Shown: one piece after another, positions 25,490-36,208 of the stretch
Layout of the letters: the number at the start of each line of letters is the position of its first letter
Numbering within the stretch: the stretch's first letter is position 1
Source: Omphalotus guepiniiformis
Lineage: Eukaryota > Basidiomycota > Agaricomycetes > Agaricales > Omphalotaceae
Reading direction: 5' to 3'
Length of the DNA: 64,000 nt
Assembly (NCBI GenBank): GCA_028554645.1
Contig: JAQOOI010000070.1
Location: forward strand, 1,116,001 to 1,180,000
Program-made: the position numbers and the translations under genes
Notes under the pieces: generated by a model
Databases searched by the model: none
Seen by the model: the letters and a program-made list of their open reading frames with translations, nothing else
Told to the model about the DNA's origin: nothing

Positions 25490-28271
25490 ATGACGAACTC
25501 GCAGCAAGAAAACCCCGTGTTAGAGCCGGATATTGAGAAAAGTACAAATGTTGCTGACGAGCACGTCAACAAGGAGGGTAATGCTCATCAGAACGAGCTG
25601 GGGGGGAAGCCAAAGCGAAAGCATCTGCTCTCTCCTTTGGATTCTGCGTACGCTGAGGCAGTACAACTCGACGCTGATACTGTGGAGTACACACCTGAAG
25701 AGGAAGTGAGTTCCATCAATAATGTCGGAAGATCTGTCGCTGACGACAATCGGTTTTCCTATCTAGTACAAGGTCAAACGAAAAATCGACAACACCGTTC
25801 TTCCTTTGGTCATTTGCAGGTGAGCCTTTGACTTTGTCTTTTCGAAGTGTAGCTCGTATTGAAGAGTCGCGCTTCTCAGCTACATCTGTGAGCCCCCACT
25901 GTTCCCTTCTTTCGACTCATACGTGAACTGAATATCTCGCGTGATCTTCGACAATGAACAGTCAATCAGTTTGGTAAGTATCTTACGTGCTTCTAGCAAA
26001 CATCATGTTCTGAGATTCTTGACAGATCGCACAAATATGTGATTTCTATACCTTTTCTCTCCAGCGCCCAATTGACATCGGTATTACAGAGGAAATGCCC
26101 ACGTCGTTACTGCTTTCAACGAGAACTTCGTAAGAAATGCTGAACATTATGCTACTTATTTGCATGACTGATGTGATTCTTCAAAGGGTGTTACGGACAA
26201 CAACAAATGGACATTGGCGCTGAGCATCTTCTATGTTGGCTACTGTATGCTCAAGCTCTCCGTTTTTGCGCATTTTTCTAACCTCCTTCCATAGGTCTTC
26301 TGGAGATGCCGGCAAATGGTATGCTGCTTCTGTAGTTGTGCTCGTGCCACACACGAACTCTAATTGTGCACCCGGATCCGATCCCTAGTTCTTCAACGGC
26401 ATATCGGGGCCCACAAGTTGTACGTTCTATGTTCTGGCCTTGCGGAGAACAGAGACCGCCGGCTGACTTTTCGTGTTTTCAAAGCTTCTTTATGTCCCTT
26501 ACGTTCTGGGGATTGTCTTCTCTTTCCTTCGTGTATGCCAAGGGATATGGAGGTCTTCTAGCGTTACGTGTACGCGATTCGAGTGATATTTCATATCTTT
26601 TCTAGCGCTCAGACAAGCTCTATTCGGTTTACAGTGTATTACTTGGCGTTGGTGAGGCTGGGTATTATGCCGGAATGATTTATTATTTGTCTTTCTGGTA
26701 CAAACGGTAAGACGCGTCAAACCTTGTATTTTCAGCGTACGTGTATGCTGATCATGATGAGTTTGCTAGACATGAATTGGCTTTGCGCGTTAGGTATGTC
26801 GATATCACGTCTGCTACGTGCAAGTCCACTGAATTGAGCTAGTTTATGTATGACTGGAACCTACCCCGGTGCCATTGGTGTAAGATCTTTTGCAGTCATG
26901 GACTATTCCAAATATTGAGTTCAATCCAGGGTCTCGTCGCCTTCGGACTCGTTCGCATACATACGAAACTGTTGAATGGGTGAGTTATTCACCGATGACC
27001 AGCCCAAACATATTGATCAGCTCAACTGATTTTAGATGGCAGTTCCTCTTTCTTGTGAGTTGCGAAGCAACGCGGATGACTTTCCGGAGGAATCTGAAAT
27101 CTTTTTGTTACAGATTGAAGCGATCCCGACCCTCATCATGGGCACATTGATCCTCCTGTTCCTCCCTTCCTTTCCGTTCTCTGCGTCGTTCCTTAGTCCT
27201 CGGGAGAAAGCCATCGCTCAAGCCCGGCTAAACCGCGATCATAAGCCTACCTCTCATGGCGGCATGACAGGATGGCAGGGGTTCAAAGCCGTCATCATGG
27301 ACCCAAGCGCTTGGATGTTCATGTTAATCTATGCTAGCTGTAAGTCGTCATTCTCGACATCGCGAATACTTCTCGACCATTGAACGATTGTCTAGTCAAT
27401 GTCGGCGTAGCCACTGTCTCCTACTTTTTGCCGACAGTGAGCCGTTTCCTTTAGCTTTTTGTTATGTGACATCTCAAAGCTGTATCTTTGTCTCCTGTTT
27501 AGCTCATCAAAGATCTTGGATTTTCCTCAATCAACGCACAGGGGTTGACCGTAGCTCCCTATGTCGCCGGGTGGTTTATGGTCTTTTTCCAGGCTTGGCA
27601 CAGTGACAAAACTCGCGATAGAGGCTGGCACATTATGCTGTCATGTAGCGTCTCCATTGTCGGGTACACAATACTTGCCGCAGCGGTACAGAAGAGCAAA
27701 GGCGCAGCGTACTTTGCCCTTTTCCTAGTTGTCGGGGGAAACTACAGTCTTTTCCCGTTGGTTATGTATGTCATCTCCAAACTTGACTCGCCCGAGATTG
27801 GGATACTTATGTACTCACTATCATAGGAGCTGGGCTGCGAACACCTTCTCGCCTACGTCGAAGCGAGGTGTTGGCACGGCTTTTATCGTCTCGATTTCGA
27901 ACTGTGTGTCTATGTACGTGGAGTGTTTCTTGTGCTTTGCGGTGATTTCAAACGAATTAACCATACTCCTATCTATCGCATCTCCGCAGATCTACTTCGA
28001 TCCAGACGATAACTACAGGATAGGACATGCCATTTCTGCCGCGTGAGTATTTGCATCCTAATCTCAGGTTTTGATAGGAATTAAGTTGGAACTTCATAGC
28101 TGCCTGTTTTTGGCCTTTTCTGTGACCTTCATCTTGCGCACACGGCTTGCACTGTTAAATAAACGCAAAGCGAAACTCCTGAGCGAGATGAGTCAGGACG
28201 AGAGAGGCAAGTTGGATGACAGTATAGAAGAAATTTACGATCACGATCCTCGATACATGTTTATGACTTAG
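25490..28271 (+). CDS. MFS permease, anion:cation symporter (allantoate/pantothenate type)
   Basis: Plasma-membrane 12-helix transporter of the fungal ACS/Dal5-like group; substrate unknown (organic anions, vitamins or allantoate are typical). ATG at 25490. Residues 1-75 are a hydrophilic N-tail. After VKRKIDNTVLPLVIC come three micro-exons of 8, 12 and 13 bases (25880-25887, 25962-25973, 26026-26038). Spliced, they give the family motif NQFDRTNIGNA at the end of helix 1. Later landmarks include NKWTLALSIFYVGY, LGVGEAGYYAGMIYYLSFWY, GWQFLFLIEAIPTLIMG and KRGVGTAFIVSISNCVSI. The C-tail ends DPRYMFMT. Introns are numerous and short. No break was seen in the parts checked; the exons around 26300-26620 were not fully resolved. 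Confidence 0.85.
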
Positions 28272-28463
28272 ATGGTTTCCTTTTTCTTCACTCGAATATA
28301 TATGAGCAAGTTGACACGAAAGTCAACTTTCAGATCCACCAATTAAATTGAAGCTGGCAAGATTAGCCATTTTCGAGTCCGTTGAGCCTCTTCCCAGTAT
28401 GAAGGAGTATAGTCAGCAACGTGACGTCAGCTCTTGTATCTTGTCCATTTGTCCAACAACGAG

Positions 28464-29457
28464 ATGTCTTCCATCTCAACATCTCTACAAGCAAACTTGC
28501 TCTTGGCTCCTTCGCCCTTTGACGATCCTGAAGCAGACATCGTCCTACGCACATCCGACAATGTCCTATTTCGCGTCTATCGGACTATCCTATGTCTTTC
28601 TTCGCCATTTTTCCAAACAATGTTCACTCTCCCTCAGCAGCCTCTAAATTCGACTGACGATCAGAGCACTTCTCAAATCGCCGTTTCTGAAGACAGCAAT
28701 ACGTGGCGCATAGTCTTGCTTTTTTGCTACCCAGGAGCTTATCCCGCCTTCAAAGACATATCTGAAGTGAAACTCGTCATCAATATGTTGACGAAGTACG
28801 ATATGCTCGAACTCGCTGATTACCGCGTCAAACCTTTCTTGGAGCCTTTCATTGCTGAAGAGCCGATGAAGATCTTTGCTGTCGCTTATCATCATAAGTG
28901 GAAAGCACTAGCAGAAGATGCTGCTAGAGCATTACTTCGCCATCCTTGGAATGACGATTATGTAGAGGAGTTGGAATTGATCACTGCTGGAACGTACAAT
29001 CGCGTGCGTGTGTATCATAAGAGGTGTTGTGAAGCAGCTAGGAATGTCGCGTTAAATCTTGCATGGATAAACGCAAACGACTCATCGGAACTCTCTCGTA
29101 CATGGTTCACCTGTAGAAAATGCTCAAAAGCACCAGAACGCTCTGGATTACATTTATCGGACGGTAGCCAACATTCCGTTCGCGATTGGTTTGCCAATTA
29201 TCTCGCTGTAGTGGGATTCTTGCTTTTTGAAAAATGCCTGGGAGGGGTTGACAAACTGTTCGAGACTTTCTGCGTCATCACGTCCCCTACGATTTGCGGT
29301 GATTGTCGTTCTTCCGCTTTCAAGAACATCGCAGAGTTTTCAGCGGGAAGCTTTGCATCTCAGATAAAGAAAGTGGTGTCAGAGGTAGGGGATGTTACTG
29401 GTTGTCAGAACATAATAGCTAACATCAATATAGGTACACCTCGATGTGGGATTGTGA
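28464..29457 (+). CDS. BTB/POZ domain protein
   Basis: Agaricomycete-type BTB/POZ protein, likely a protein-interaction or ubiquitin-ligase adaptor. The first ATG of the long frame is at 28464. The BTB fold spans about residues 15-130, with DIVLRTSDNVLFRVYRTILC and the hydrophobic run SSPFFQTMFTLPQ. A helical C-terminal region follows, and a CxxC pair (TCRKCSKAP) lies near residue 215. The frame would read to 29495 if unspliced. A 49-base phase-0 intron at 29385-29433, with a CTAAC branch site 13 bases before its AG, instead ends the protein in VHLDVGL at 29457; I prefer this. The substrate cannot be told from the sequence. Confidence 0.75.
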
Positions 29458-30000
29458 GATTACTATGGTTTGTGCTCGGGGGATATGTACCGTAAATGGC
29501 GCATAGATCGTGTTGTTTGTTGAGACTCAGAGGTCATTTCGAACAAGGATCTATATGAGGGTTCGCCTGTCAAGTTCCCTCTACCGCCACCGTTTGTTGA
29601 TTGTCCTCCCCGCCTGACGGCCTGCCTTGCCTATTTATGCATTCGAACCTTTCCTCCCTGACCGACCAAGCTACTTCCCCAGCAGTTTTGCCTAGGCTAT
29701 GATTTTTGGGTTGTGTTTCTTCTCGGATTGACGGCTTTCCAGGTTAAGATATGAGGTAGGAGTCTGGGGAGATGGGTAGGATCGCTTTCATTCAGAGATA
29801 AAAGTACGTAGTGAATGCTACACTACATAAAGTGCGTAAATGTATGCACCTTCTGATAGTGCTCGCATTGCTGCTACCATCTGATTCTCACCACAGTATT
29901 GATTTTTCTGATTTCATCCCGGGGTGTACATGTAAATGAATGATATATCGCTACATATTCCATCGCCATAAGTAGAGTGCATAGTAATTCCGCATCCTAG
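29458..30000. other. Intergenic region
   Basis: This lies between the end of the BTB gene and the convergent end of the broken minus-strand gene. I see no coding frame, repeat or RNA gene here. Confidence 0.5.
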
Positions 30001-30600
30001 CTATGCCTCGCTGTTTTGGGACAGAACCCACTTGAGGTGAATCCACCTCCGACGCAACCTTCGCTTCTGTGACGCGAATTGCGGGATAACTTCACCATCC
30101 CAATCCTGCAAGATAGTTCCCGCATATTTCAGTCTCCGTGAATAAAGGTTCACCGAAAATGAGTCGGGAGGTGATATGGAGACAGTTTGCTGAACCCTCC
30201 TGTGTTCCGCCGTTAATTTCTCGGTCCAGAAGAAAATAAATTTCCACGTCGCGTCGAAAGAGTTGTGTGCCTGTTCAAGAATAACTTCCTCCGCCTTCTC
30301 TTCGTGACCTTGAGCATCATCACCTTCTACCCAAAACTTGAGCTTCGTGCGAGCTGCCTCATCAAGTGCGTTATCCGCCACGCCCCCACGATCCTCAGGC
30401 GACGCTACGATGAGGATAAAAAACGCGAATGAGCGGAACTGGGTAGCAGTCATCCTTGTCATCGTCCTCCTCGTCCCCGCCTTTGCGATTTAGGAAGTCA
30501 TGGTCACCATAGTCGACCTTGAACTCGATGGTAAACTCCGCAAGCCCCAAAGTCACTACATAGTCTAGAAGTGGATCAGAACATGAATTCAGTCAATATA
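30001..30600 (-). pseudogene. Unknown protein, frame-disrupted
   Basis: Two coding-like frames meet with a one-base offset. The upstream frame, about 30567-30430 minus, reads GLAEFTIEFKVDYGDHDFLN and then an acidic stretch, running into a stop after a six-T run. The downstream frame (30427-30001) reads SPEDRGGVADNALDEAART and ends QNSEA. Dropping one T from the run at about 30418-30423 would make them continuous. So this is either a real one-base lesion or a homopolymer sequencing error. No start or first exon could be fixed; upstream sequence near 30600-30650 is compatible with another exon. The family is not recognised and no function is claimed. Confidence 0.42.
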
Positions 30601-30700
30601 CATTAAACCGACCTTGGTCTATTCAAATCGCCGTTCACTTCTGAGTGCACATACAAACGTTTCCTTTCCTCGAAGAAACTAAGCCTTAAAGTTTCTCGCC

Positions 30701-30784
30701 ATGTCTTCCGACATTCCGTTGAAAGATAAGGATGAAACGACAGACGCTGTAGATGTGAAACGTTCTAGCCTGAGCAACTCGTGA
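30701..30784 (+). promoter_or_regulatory. Possible upstream ORF of the bHLH gene
   Basis: A 27-codon frame starting MSSDIPLKDKDETTDAVDVK, 156 bases before the bHLH start, in good ATG context (GCCATGT). It could be an upstream ORF in the leader. A GTGAG donor at about 30781 and an acceptor near 30867 could also splice it into a short frame that ends at the bHLH start itself (TGA overlapping the ATG at 30940). Either would suit translational control, but there is no evidence of transcription. Confidence 0.3.
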
Positions 30785-30939
30785 GAACAGATTACATAGT
30801 CGCCAAACGTTTAACTTTCGACAAACGTGCGTGAAGTGGTCGTGTGCTCATTGAAATTTGTTTGAAACGTTTCCAGGCGTGAACAAGGGAGAAGAGATAA
30901 AGTGCTCGTGTGCGATTTCCGTTGGATCGCCTTAAAGAA

Positions 30940-32232
30940 ATGAGTTCCGTGTACGCAGCCAGCCGTAACCCTTCTCGTCGCGCAAAACAGACTAACCCGC
31001 TTATTTTGCCGATGCCGTCTTCAGCTTCCCCGCACCAGTCTACAACGACGACGACGACGACGGTGACGAGTTCAGATGCTCTGCCTGCTAGACGCGGTCG
31101 TAAACCAGGCACGCTCTCACGCAGTGCACGCGAGACTCAACGCAAGCTTAACCATTCTATCATCGAAAAGGCGAGGCGGACGAAGATTAACGATGCTCTA
31201 GCCTCGCTCAAAGTCCTTGTTCCGCACAACTATGATCCTGCAGGTACTACTGTGGTCGATCAAGAACCCAGCGAGGACGAGGCAGACGACGACGACGACG
31301 ACGATGACGATAAGGACGGCGACTATGGTCGAACCGCTGGGAGAACCAAGGCTGGCGGGGGCAAGAAACAGACTGCGTCGAAGGAACCGAAAGAGTTTAA
31401 GCTTGAGATTCTAGTGCGCACTGTTGCGTATATGCAGTTCCTGCTTAAACGAGTAGGTGAACTCGAGGAGGGAATACGATTGAAGGATCAGCAGCAGGAA
31501 TGCTGCAAGACGTGCATTGAGCGGGACGAGCAAGAAAGTAAGAAAGACAGGGCTACAGACAAGAAGAGGAAGAGAACTGTTCTTGACGAAGACGAGAGCG
31601 TCGACGTCTTCGATGAACCACGAAGAAAAGTGTCTCCGGGCCCGAGAAGAGAAAGATTACCGTCTATCTCGTCTTGGCTGCCCAACTGTCTGCCACCTTC
31701 ACCTCCTTTTCATTCGACCCACCAAGCAGCATCTGTTTCGCCGTATTACCCTGGATACCTCCCTTCTCCCCCCGCTTCTTCCCAATTCCCATCGACAGCT
31801 CCGTTACCACTTCAGATTCCACCTGCGCTCTCCTTAGGTCCGTCTGCTAAAGCACCAGAATCCGCCCCTTCGTCGGCCTCTAGCCCTCATTCTCCGCATG
31901 CACAACCTCGCACTCGCACGCCTGAAGAGGAATCAGCCGCCACGCTTCTCCTTCATATGAGCTCTTCTCCTGTGTTCGTATCACACTCTGGTCCTCCTGG
32001 GGATGCTCAAGGGAGCCCTAGTCCCGTTGTTAAGAGTCCGCGTAGCCGCCACGAGCAAAGCATTGACAGAGAGCGGGCAGAAACAATGCTGCCACCGCTT
32101 CCTCCACCTCCATCTCCGCCATCACTAGCTGGAGGCGGTTTGGATGCGCATTTACTCGCACTTGCCTTGTCGCCCAATCTGGTCGCGCAGACTCCTAGTT
32201 CTATCTTGGGGTTGAAGAAGCGGATAGATTGA
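30940..32232 (+). CDS. bHLH transcription factor with long acidic loop
   Basis: Nuclear DNA-binding regulator, 430 residues, without introns. ATG at 30940; the frame opens slightly upstream with no ATG. The basic region and helix 1 read KLNHSIIEKARRTKINDALA, about residues 69-88. The His-x3-Glu-x3-Arg pattern typical of proteins binding CACGTG-class E-boxes is present. The loop is unusually long, about 70 residues: an Asp-rich run followed by Gly/Lys. Helix 2 follows as LEILVRTVAYMQFLLKRVGE, near residues 155-180. A CxxC (CCKTC) follows it. The C-terminal half is Pro/Ser-rich and likely disordered, with several SP sites. A fungal phosphate- or lipid-type bHLH is possible, but the target pathway is unknown. 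Confidence 0.82.
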   Translation: MSSVYAASRNPSRRAKQTNPLILPMPSSASPHQSTTTTTTTVTSSDALPARRGRKPGTLSRSARETQRKLNHSIIEKARRTKINDALASLKVLVPHNYDPAGTTVVDQEPSEDEADDDDDDDDDKDGDYGRTAGRTKAGGGKKQTASKEPKEFKLEILVRTVAYMQFLLKRVGELEEGIRLKDQQQECCKTCIERDEQESKKDRATDKKRKRTVLDEDESVDVFDEPRRKVSPGPRRERLPSISSWLPNCLPPSPPFHSTHQAASVSPYYPGYLPSPPASSQFPSTAPLPLQIPPALSLGPSAKAPESAPSSASSPHSPHAQPRTRTPEEESAATLLLHMSSSPVFVSHSGPPGDAQGSPSPVVKSPRSRHEQSIDRERAETMLPPLPPPPSPPSLAGGGLDAHLLALALSPNLVAQTPSSILGLKKRID

Positions 32233-32938
32233 TGAGTTGATGTATTTTTATGATATGTTCTTTCTTTATACAGGGTGTATTACTGTTATATGTTTGACTA
32301 CTATCGGAATTTTGTATGTGTATGTATAATGTATACTGTCTATGTATGACCTCTGGAACTCAAAGTGTTTACGCTTGAACTCGTGTGAACTTCCTGTCAA
32401 GTCGGGCTTACTATAGAAAGAGTTTTCCCAAGTCGGGCCCGGGTTTACTGTAAACACTGCAGTTCAAAGTGGGACTCTTCTCAAGTTCACTATGAGCTCA
32501 TCCCTAGTCATCAGGAAACCTTAGAATCTTCCGAATGGCGCAGAATAACTTGAATTGTGCTCGAAAAGTCCAATACTCAATTGACCCTGTTGACTGAACC
32601 TCGGTGGTGGGTGGTGAGTCCTGGTCGACGCTCGGGCAAGTGGAATCGTTTTACGAAATGGTGTAGGTGGATGACGCCATCCTGGCATCCATGAATACCC
32701 AGTCGTGTTGTATTCGTCGAGCAAGCACTTGTTCTTGCATGCAACGGAAGTTTTCCGTTATATTCGATGTCAAAAGGTTGGGATGACCCACATGGTATTC
32801 CGTTTTACTTTCTTAGGAAACCTAATACATTTCCGCAATCCGGATTTGAGAGCATTTTTATGTTTAAATAGAGCTCCTACTTGAGCTTGATTGTGGTCAA
32901 CATCTCTCGAATATCACGCAATTGATTTATCAATTGAA
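32233..32938. other. Intergenic region with promoter of the SDR gene
   Basis: No gene is supported. A TATA-like TTTAAATAG lies near 32873, about 65 bases before the SDR start. Two inverted repeats stand out: GTTTACTGTAAAC near 32442, and a hairpin with arms AACGGAA/TTCCGTT near 32743. Their role is unknown. Confidence 0.4.
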
Positions 32939-34264
32939 ATGTCGAACCCTTTGGTTATTATCGTTATCGGTACGTTCGTCTCCTTGATTCTGCCAACAAA
33001 TTCCTCCCTGATATCATAGTCGCGAACAAAGGTCTGCCTAATCCCCTTACTTCGCTTCACAAGCCAGTAATCACGCTTTGCGCATTACGACTGCACAGGT
33101 AACGGCTTCGAAACCGTCCGAAGACTACGAGGCACCATCCTCGAAGGCTCACCTTCCCTCCTACCGAATCAGCACAACACTGACGGCACGGTAATCTACC
33201 TCGCCGCTCGCGACGAAGCCCGAGGACGCAAAGCCGTCGCAGACTCGAAACCGATGCGGATCTTCACGTCAAAATCGAGTATGCTCAGCTCGATGTAAGC
33301 TCAAAGTCTTCGATCGAGGCATTCAAGAAGGCGATAACGAGCAAACACAAGAAAGTACATGTGTTGATCAATAACGTATGTGAAATACAGCTTTTCATTC
33401 ATAGTGAACTTATCATCCCTTTTGCTGTTCTGCAGGCTGGCGTTGCGCCCATATCGGGAGGCGATGGCGGAAGTTTTGACTCTGAGACTATCAATTGGGT
33501 GATGAGCATTAACTATTGGAGCGTGCATAACATGATAGATACGTTCCTACCTATCATGCATCCCAAGGGGCGTATCTTCAACGTATCGAGTTTACTCTCG
33601 CATCTCGGTCAGGTATCGCCTGCTCTCGCTGAGCGGTTGAAAGCGGCCAAGACGGTGACGGAGGCTGATACATTGACGCTTGAGTGCCAGGTGGGTATTT
33701 TTTCTCATCACTTGCAAGCGGAAAGAGGCAGTAGCTGATTGTTTTCGATGGAATAGGATTCGGTGAAAGAGTGGACGTATGAGAAGCAGGGATGGCCTGC
33801 TCTTGCATACAGCGTGTCAAAAGTCCTCATAAATGCGCTTACAAGGTGAAATATCCAAAGCTACATTGATACTGAGTAAACATCTTTCTGATGCTTTTGC
33901 TACAAAGGAAATACGCTGCTGAACAACGCTCCGCCCACCCTGATCTCCTCATCAATTGGCTGGAACCTGGCTGGGTTTCCACCGGTAAGTCTAGCTGGCT
34001 TTTGTACTCTCATGCATCGACTTTTGCTGATCAAATTTCTTGTCGTGTGTAGATATGGGAGGACCGAAGGCATCCCAAGGAACTGCAGCCGATGGAGCAA
34101 AGACACCTACCTTCCTCGCTATTGATGATATCAAGGGCAAGTCTGGTCAGTGTTACGATAAAGACCAGAACGAGAAGGACTGGAATGTTCTGCGTGATAT
34201 TCCGGTTATAGACGCAAAAACATGGTCTAAGGCTGTACATAGCTGCCGTCCTTTTCGTGATTAG
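32939..34264 (+). CDS. Short-chain dehydrogenase/carbonyl reductase-like, probably damaged
   Basis: Resembles carbonyl-reductase-type SDR enzymes (NADPH-dependent ketone reduction in the cytosol). ATG at 32939; short first exons splice to VIIVIVANKGNGFETVRRL. The family motif is TGxxxGxG, but here the TG is replaced by IV. Later parts are good: VLINNAG near 33420, INYWSVHNMIDTFLPIMHPK, catalytic Ser in FNVSSLLSH, YSVSK near 33810, and PGWVSTDMGG near 34050. Between GRKAVA (about 33240) and LETDADLHVKIEYAQLDVSS (about 33255) the frame shifts by one base. A 46-base intron would restore the frame but delete this conserved strand. With the altered cofactor loop this points to a pseudogene, or one assembly error plus a divergent enzyme. 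Confidence 0.6.
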
Positions 34265-34333
34265 TGTAGAATTGAAGTGAATACAATTTATATGTAAACC
34301 CCGGTCCTACGGGTAATTTTTAATTTGCCGGAG

Positions 34334-35628
34334 CTACACATTTGTATTATTCAAAACTTGAGCTCGAGGGTACACCACCGAATTATCATTATGTCTAGCT
34401 GGGAGAGTAACCTCGGACCCATCATCAATCCTCGTCGCACTGGCTCTAGCAGTCATTGTCATCTCAGCCTCCTTGGACGGCGGAGGCGCAGGGTAGGTCA
34501 CAGCAGGTTTAAACCAATACAATGGGTACCGCCGTTGAATATTATCCACAATCAGAGCCACTGCTAGTGATAGCGTCGAAGTGAGAAGGATAACGGGTAG
34601 GTAATACCATCCCATATCGCGTACTCCAGAGTCCAAAGCAGGTAGAATTGCTGTTGCTCCTGCGGGTGTTTGAAAAAGGGGTGTTAGTTAGTTACATGTA
34701 ATGCAATGACCCGGCGCAGTGCCCTGAAGGTAAACATTTAATAGTGGGGCAGAATAGAACAGGGCGGGAGGGCCTCGGGTAGGGCGCTACTATGAGGATT
34801 ATGAGAAGAGGAATTGTGCCTCTAGAGGCAGTGAGTGGCAGTGTTGAAGTCGCTGTACGTAGTAGCTGACTATGTACGCACTCACCAGCCGGAGGATGTG
34901 AGGTCGCTGTCATCTGCATTACAACGATCGTAACAGCACACGATAGCGATACTGCTAACCATGTAAGCTGCTCGTACCTCTCTTCTGTAGGAAGAAGGAG
35001 AAATAATTTGTTGATACATACGCCTATCAGCGCTCCAAGGAAGTGTCTAGTAAGCAAAAAAGAAAAAAGGAGAAACCGAGTTGAGACGGCGGGATGTTAG
35101 CTGCCGGAGCTCTGTGTACATTCAAATAATGATTGACTTACCCTCCCATGAGTGCACGGGGGTGTGCTAAAGGTGCTTCTATCGCACCAAAGATGAGGAC
35201 AGCCGATGCGCCCTATTCACAGAATGTTAGTACGTACACTTTTATTCGACTCGATCACGTCGGTGAGGCATCCCAGGAGAGGAACGGTATGGCTCAGTCC
35301 CCAGATAGTCATAAGTAGGGTAAGGTGATGCGGGAGTAATTGTGATTGATGGAAGAACTATACAGACTGGACTTACATAGCTAGGCACAATCTGAGGGAC
35401 GCCTCTCCTAATGAAGTAATGCGCCTGTCCAAAGACTGCTTGGATCACTGCTAAACCGCAAAACGCGCCGACAAATGACCAAAACCAGATGAGATAGCTT
35501 GGAAGATCCGATTCAGGTGTTCGTTGTCGGTGTCCTAACCAGTGACTGAGCCAGATTGGGAGTCTAGAGAGTCGGGAATGAGAGACAGGGGTAGTAATTT
35601 TTCTCGTAGATCCTTTCGTAGAGGACAT
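34334..35628 (-). CDS. HPP-family integral membrane protein
   Basis: Membrane protein of the HPP family, named for a His-Pro-Pro motif; a plant member is linked to chloroplast nitrite transport, and fungal roles are unclear. ATG at 35628-35626. The hydrophilic N-tail is followed by helix 1 (IWFWSFVGAFCGLAVIQAVF), a loop ending VPQIVPSY, then GASAVLIFGAIEAPLAHPRA and GALIGVCINKLFLLLP. The hallmark QMTATSHPPAGATAILPAL is split by a phase-1 intron after SHPPAG. A last helix (WYYLPVILLTSTLSLAVALI) precedes a hydrophilic C-tail ending LNNTNV. About 290 residues and four or five helices fit the family. No lesion was seen. Confidence 0.85.
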
Positions 35629-36208
35629 AGTGTAAGATGGTATTAACGAGCCCGACGAGGGATCGCAACCCGCGCAGATTATCTAGCGGGAGATATTTGA
35701 CCTTTGCCACAGATTTAAAACGGTTTCCAGCCCGAAATTCCGCGAAGTTTGAAGGCTTTGCACACAAAAGCCGAAGAAAAAAAGCCCGTTGGACTCCGAT
35801 CCCGCAGTGTCTGCTGACTCAGATATTCCTTTCCATCTCCTTGCGGGGTAGCGGGGTACTCCTGAAACTTGCATTATCATGCAATGCAAAGTCATCAACA
35901 TTCGCAATACATACTTTGCATTGCATGATGTAGAATAGGTGAAAACGTCCATCGGGTAAAGCAGGGGAGCTTCGGCAAATCCGAGACGCAATTCAGAAGG
36001 CAATGTTTCGAGCTCTATCCTAGCTTTGATCTTGAATATATGTCGCGAATTCAAAGTAGAAATGGAGGCTGCACCATGTTATATACATTTAACGAAATAC
36101 AGCGAACATGCGTAAATAGTTTTACGTTGATGCCTCCTATAGTGAGCCAGTGAGTGCCCCCCATGAACCTCGTCAGCGGTGAAAACTCAATCGTATAAAG
36201 ATCAGCAC
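35629..36208. other. Intergenic region
   Basis: Upstream of the HPP gene and downstream of the Zn2Cys6 gene, both minus. I see no gene. A TGCAATGCAAAG/CTTTGCATTGCA inverted pair near 35880-35928 could form a hairpin. Confidence 0.4.

Noticed and set aside
33239..33284. A 46-base intron that would restore the SDR frame
   Set aside because: Removing it deletes the conserved helix-strand region preceding YAQLDVSS, so a frameshift fits the family better.
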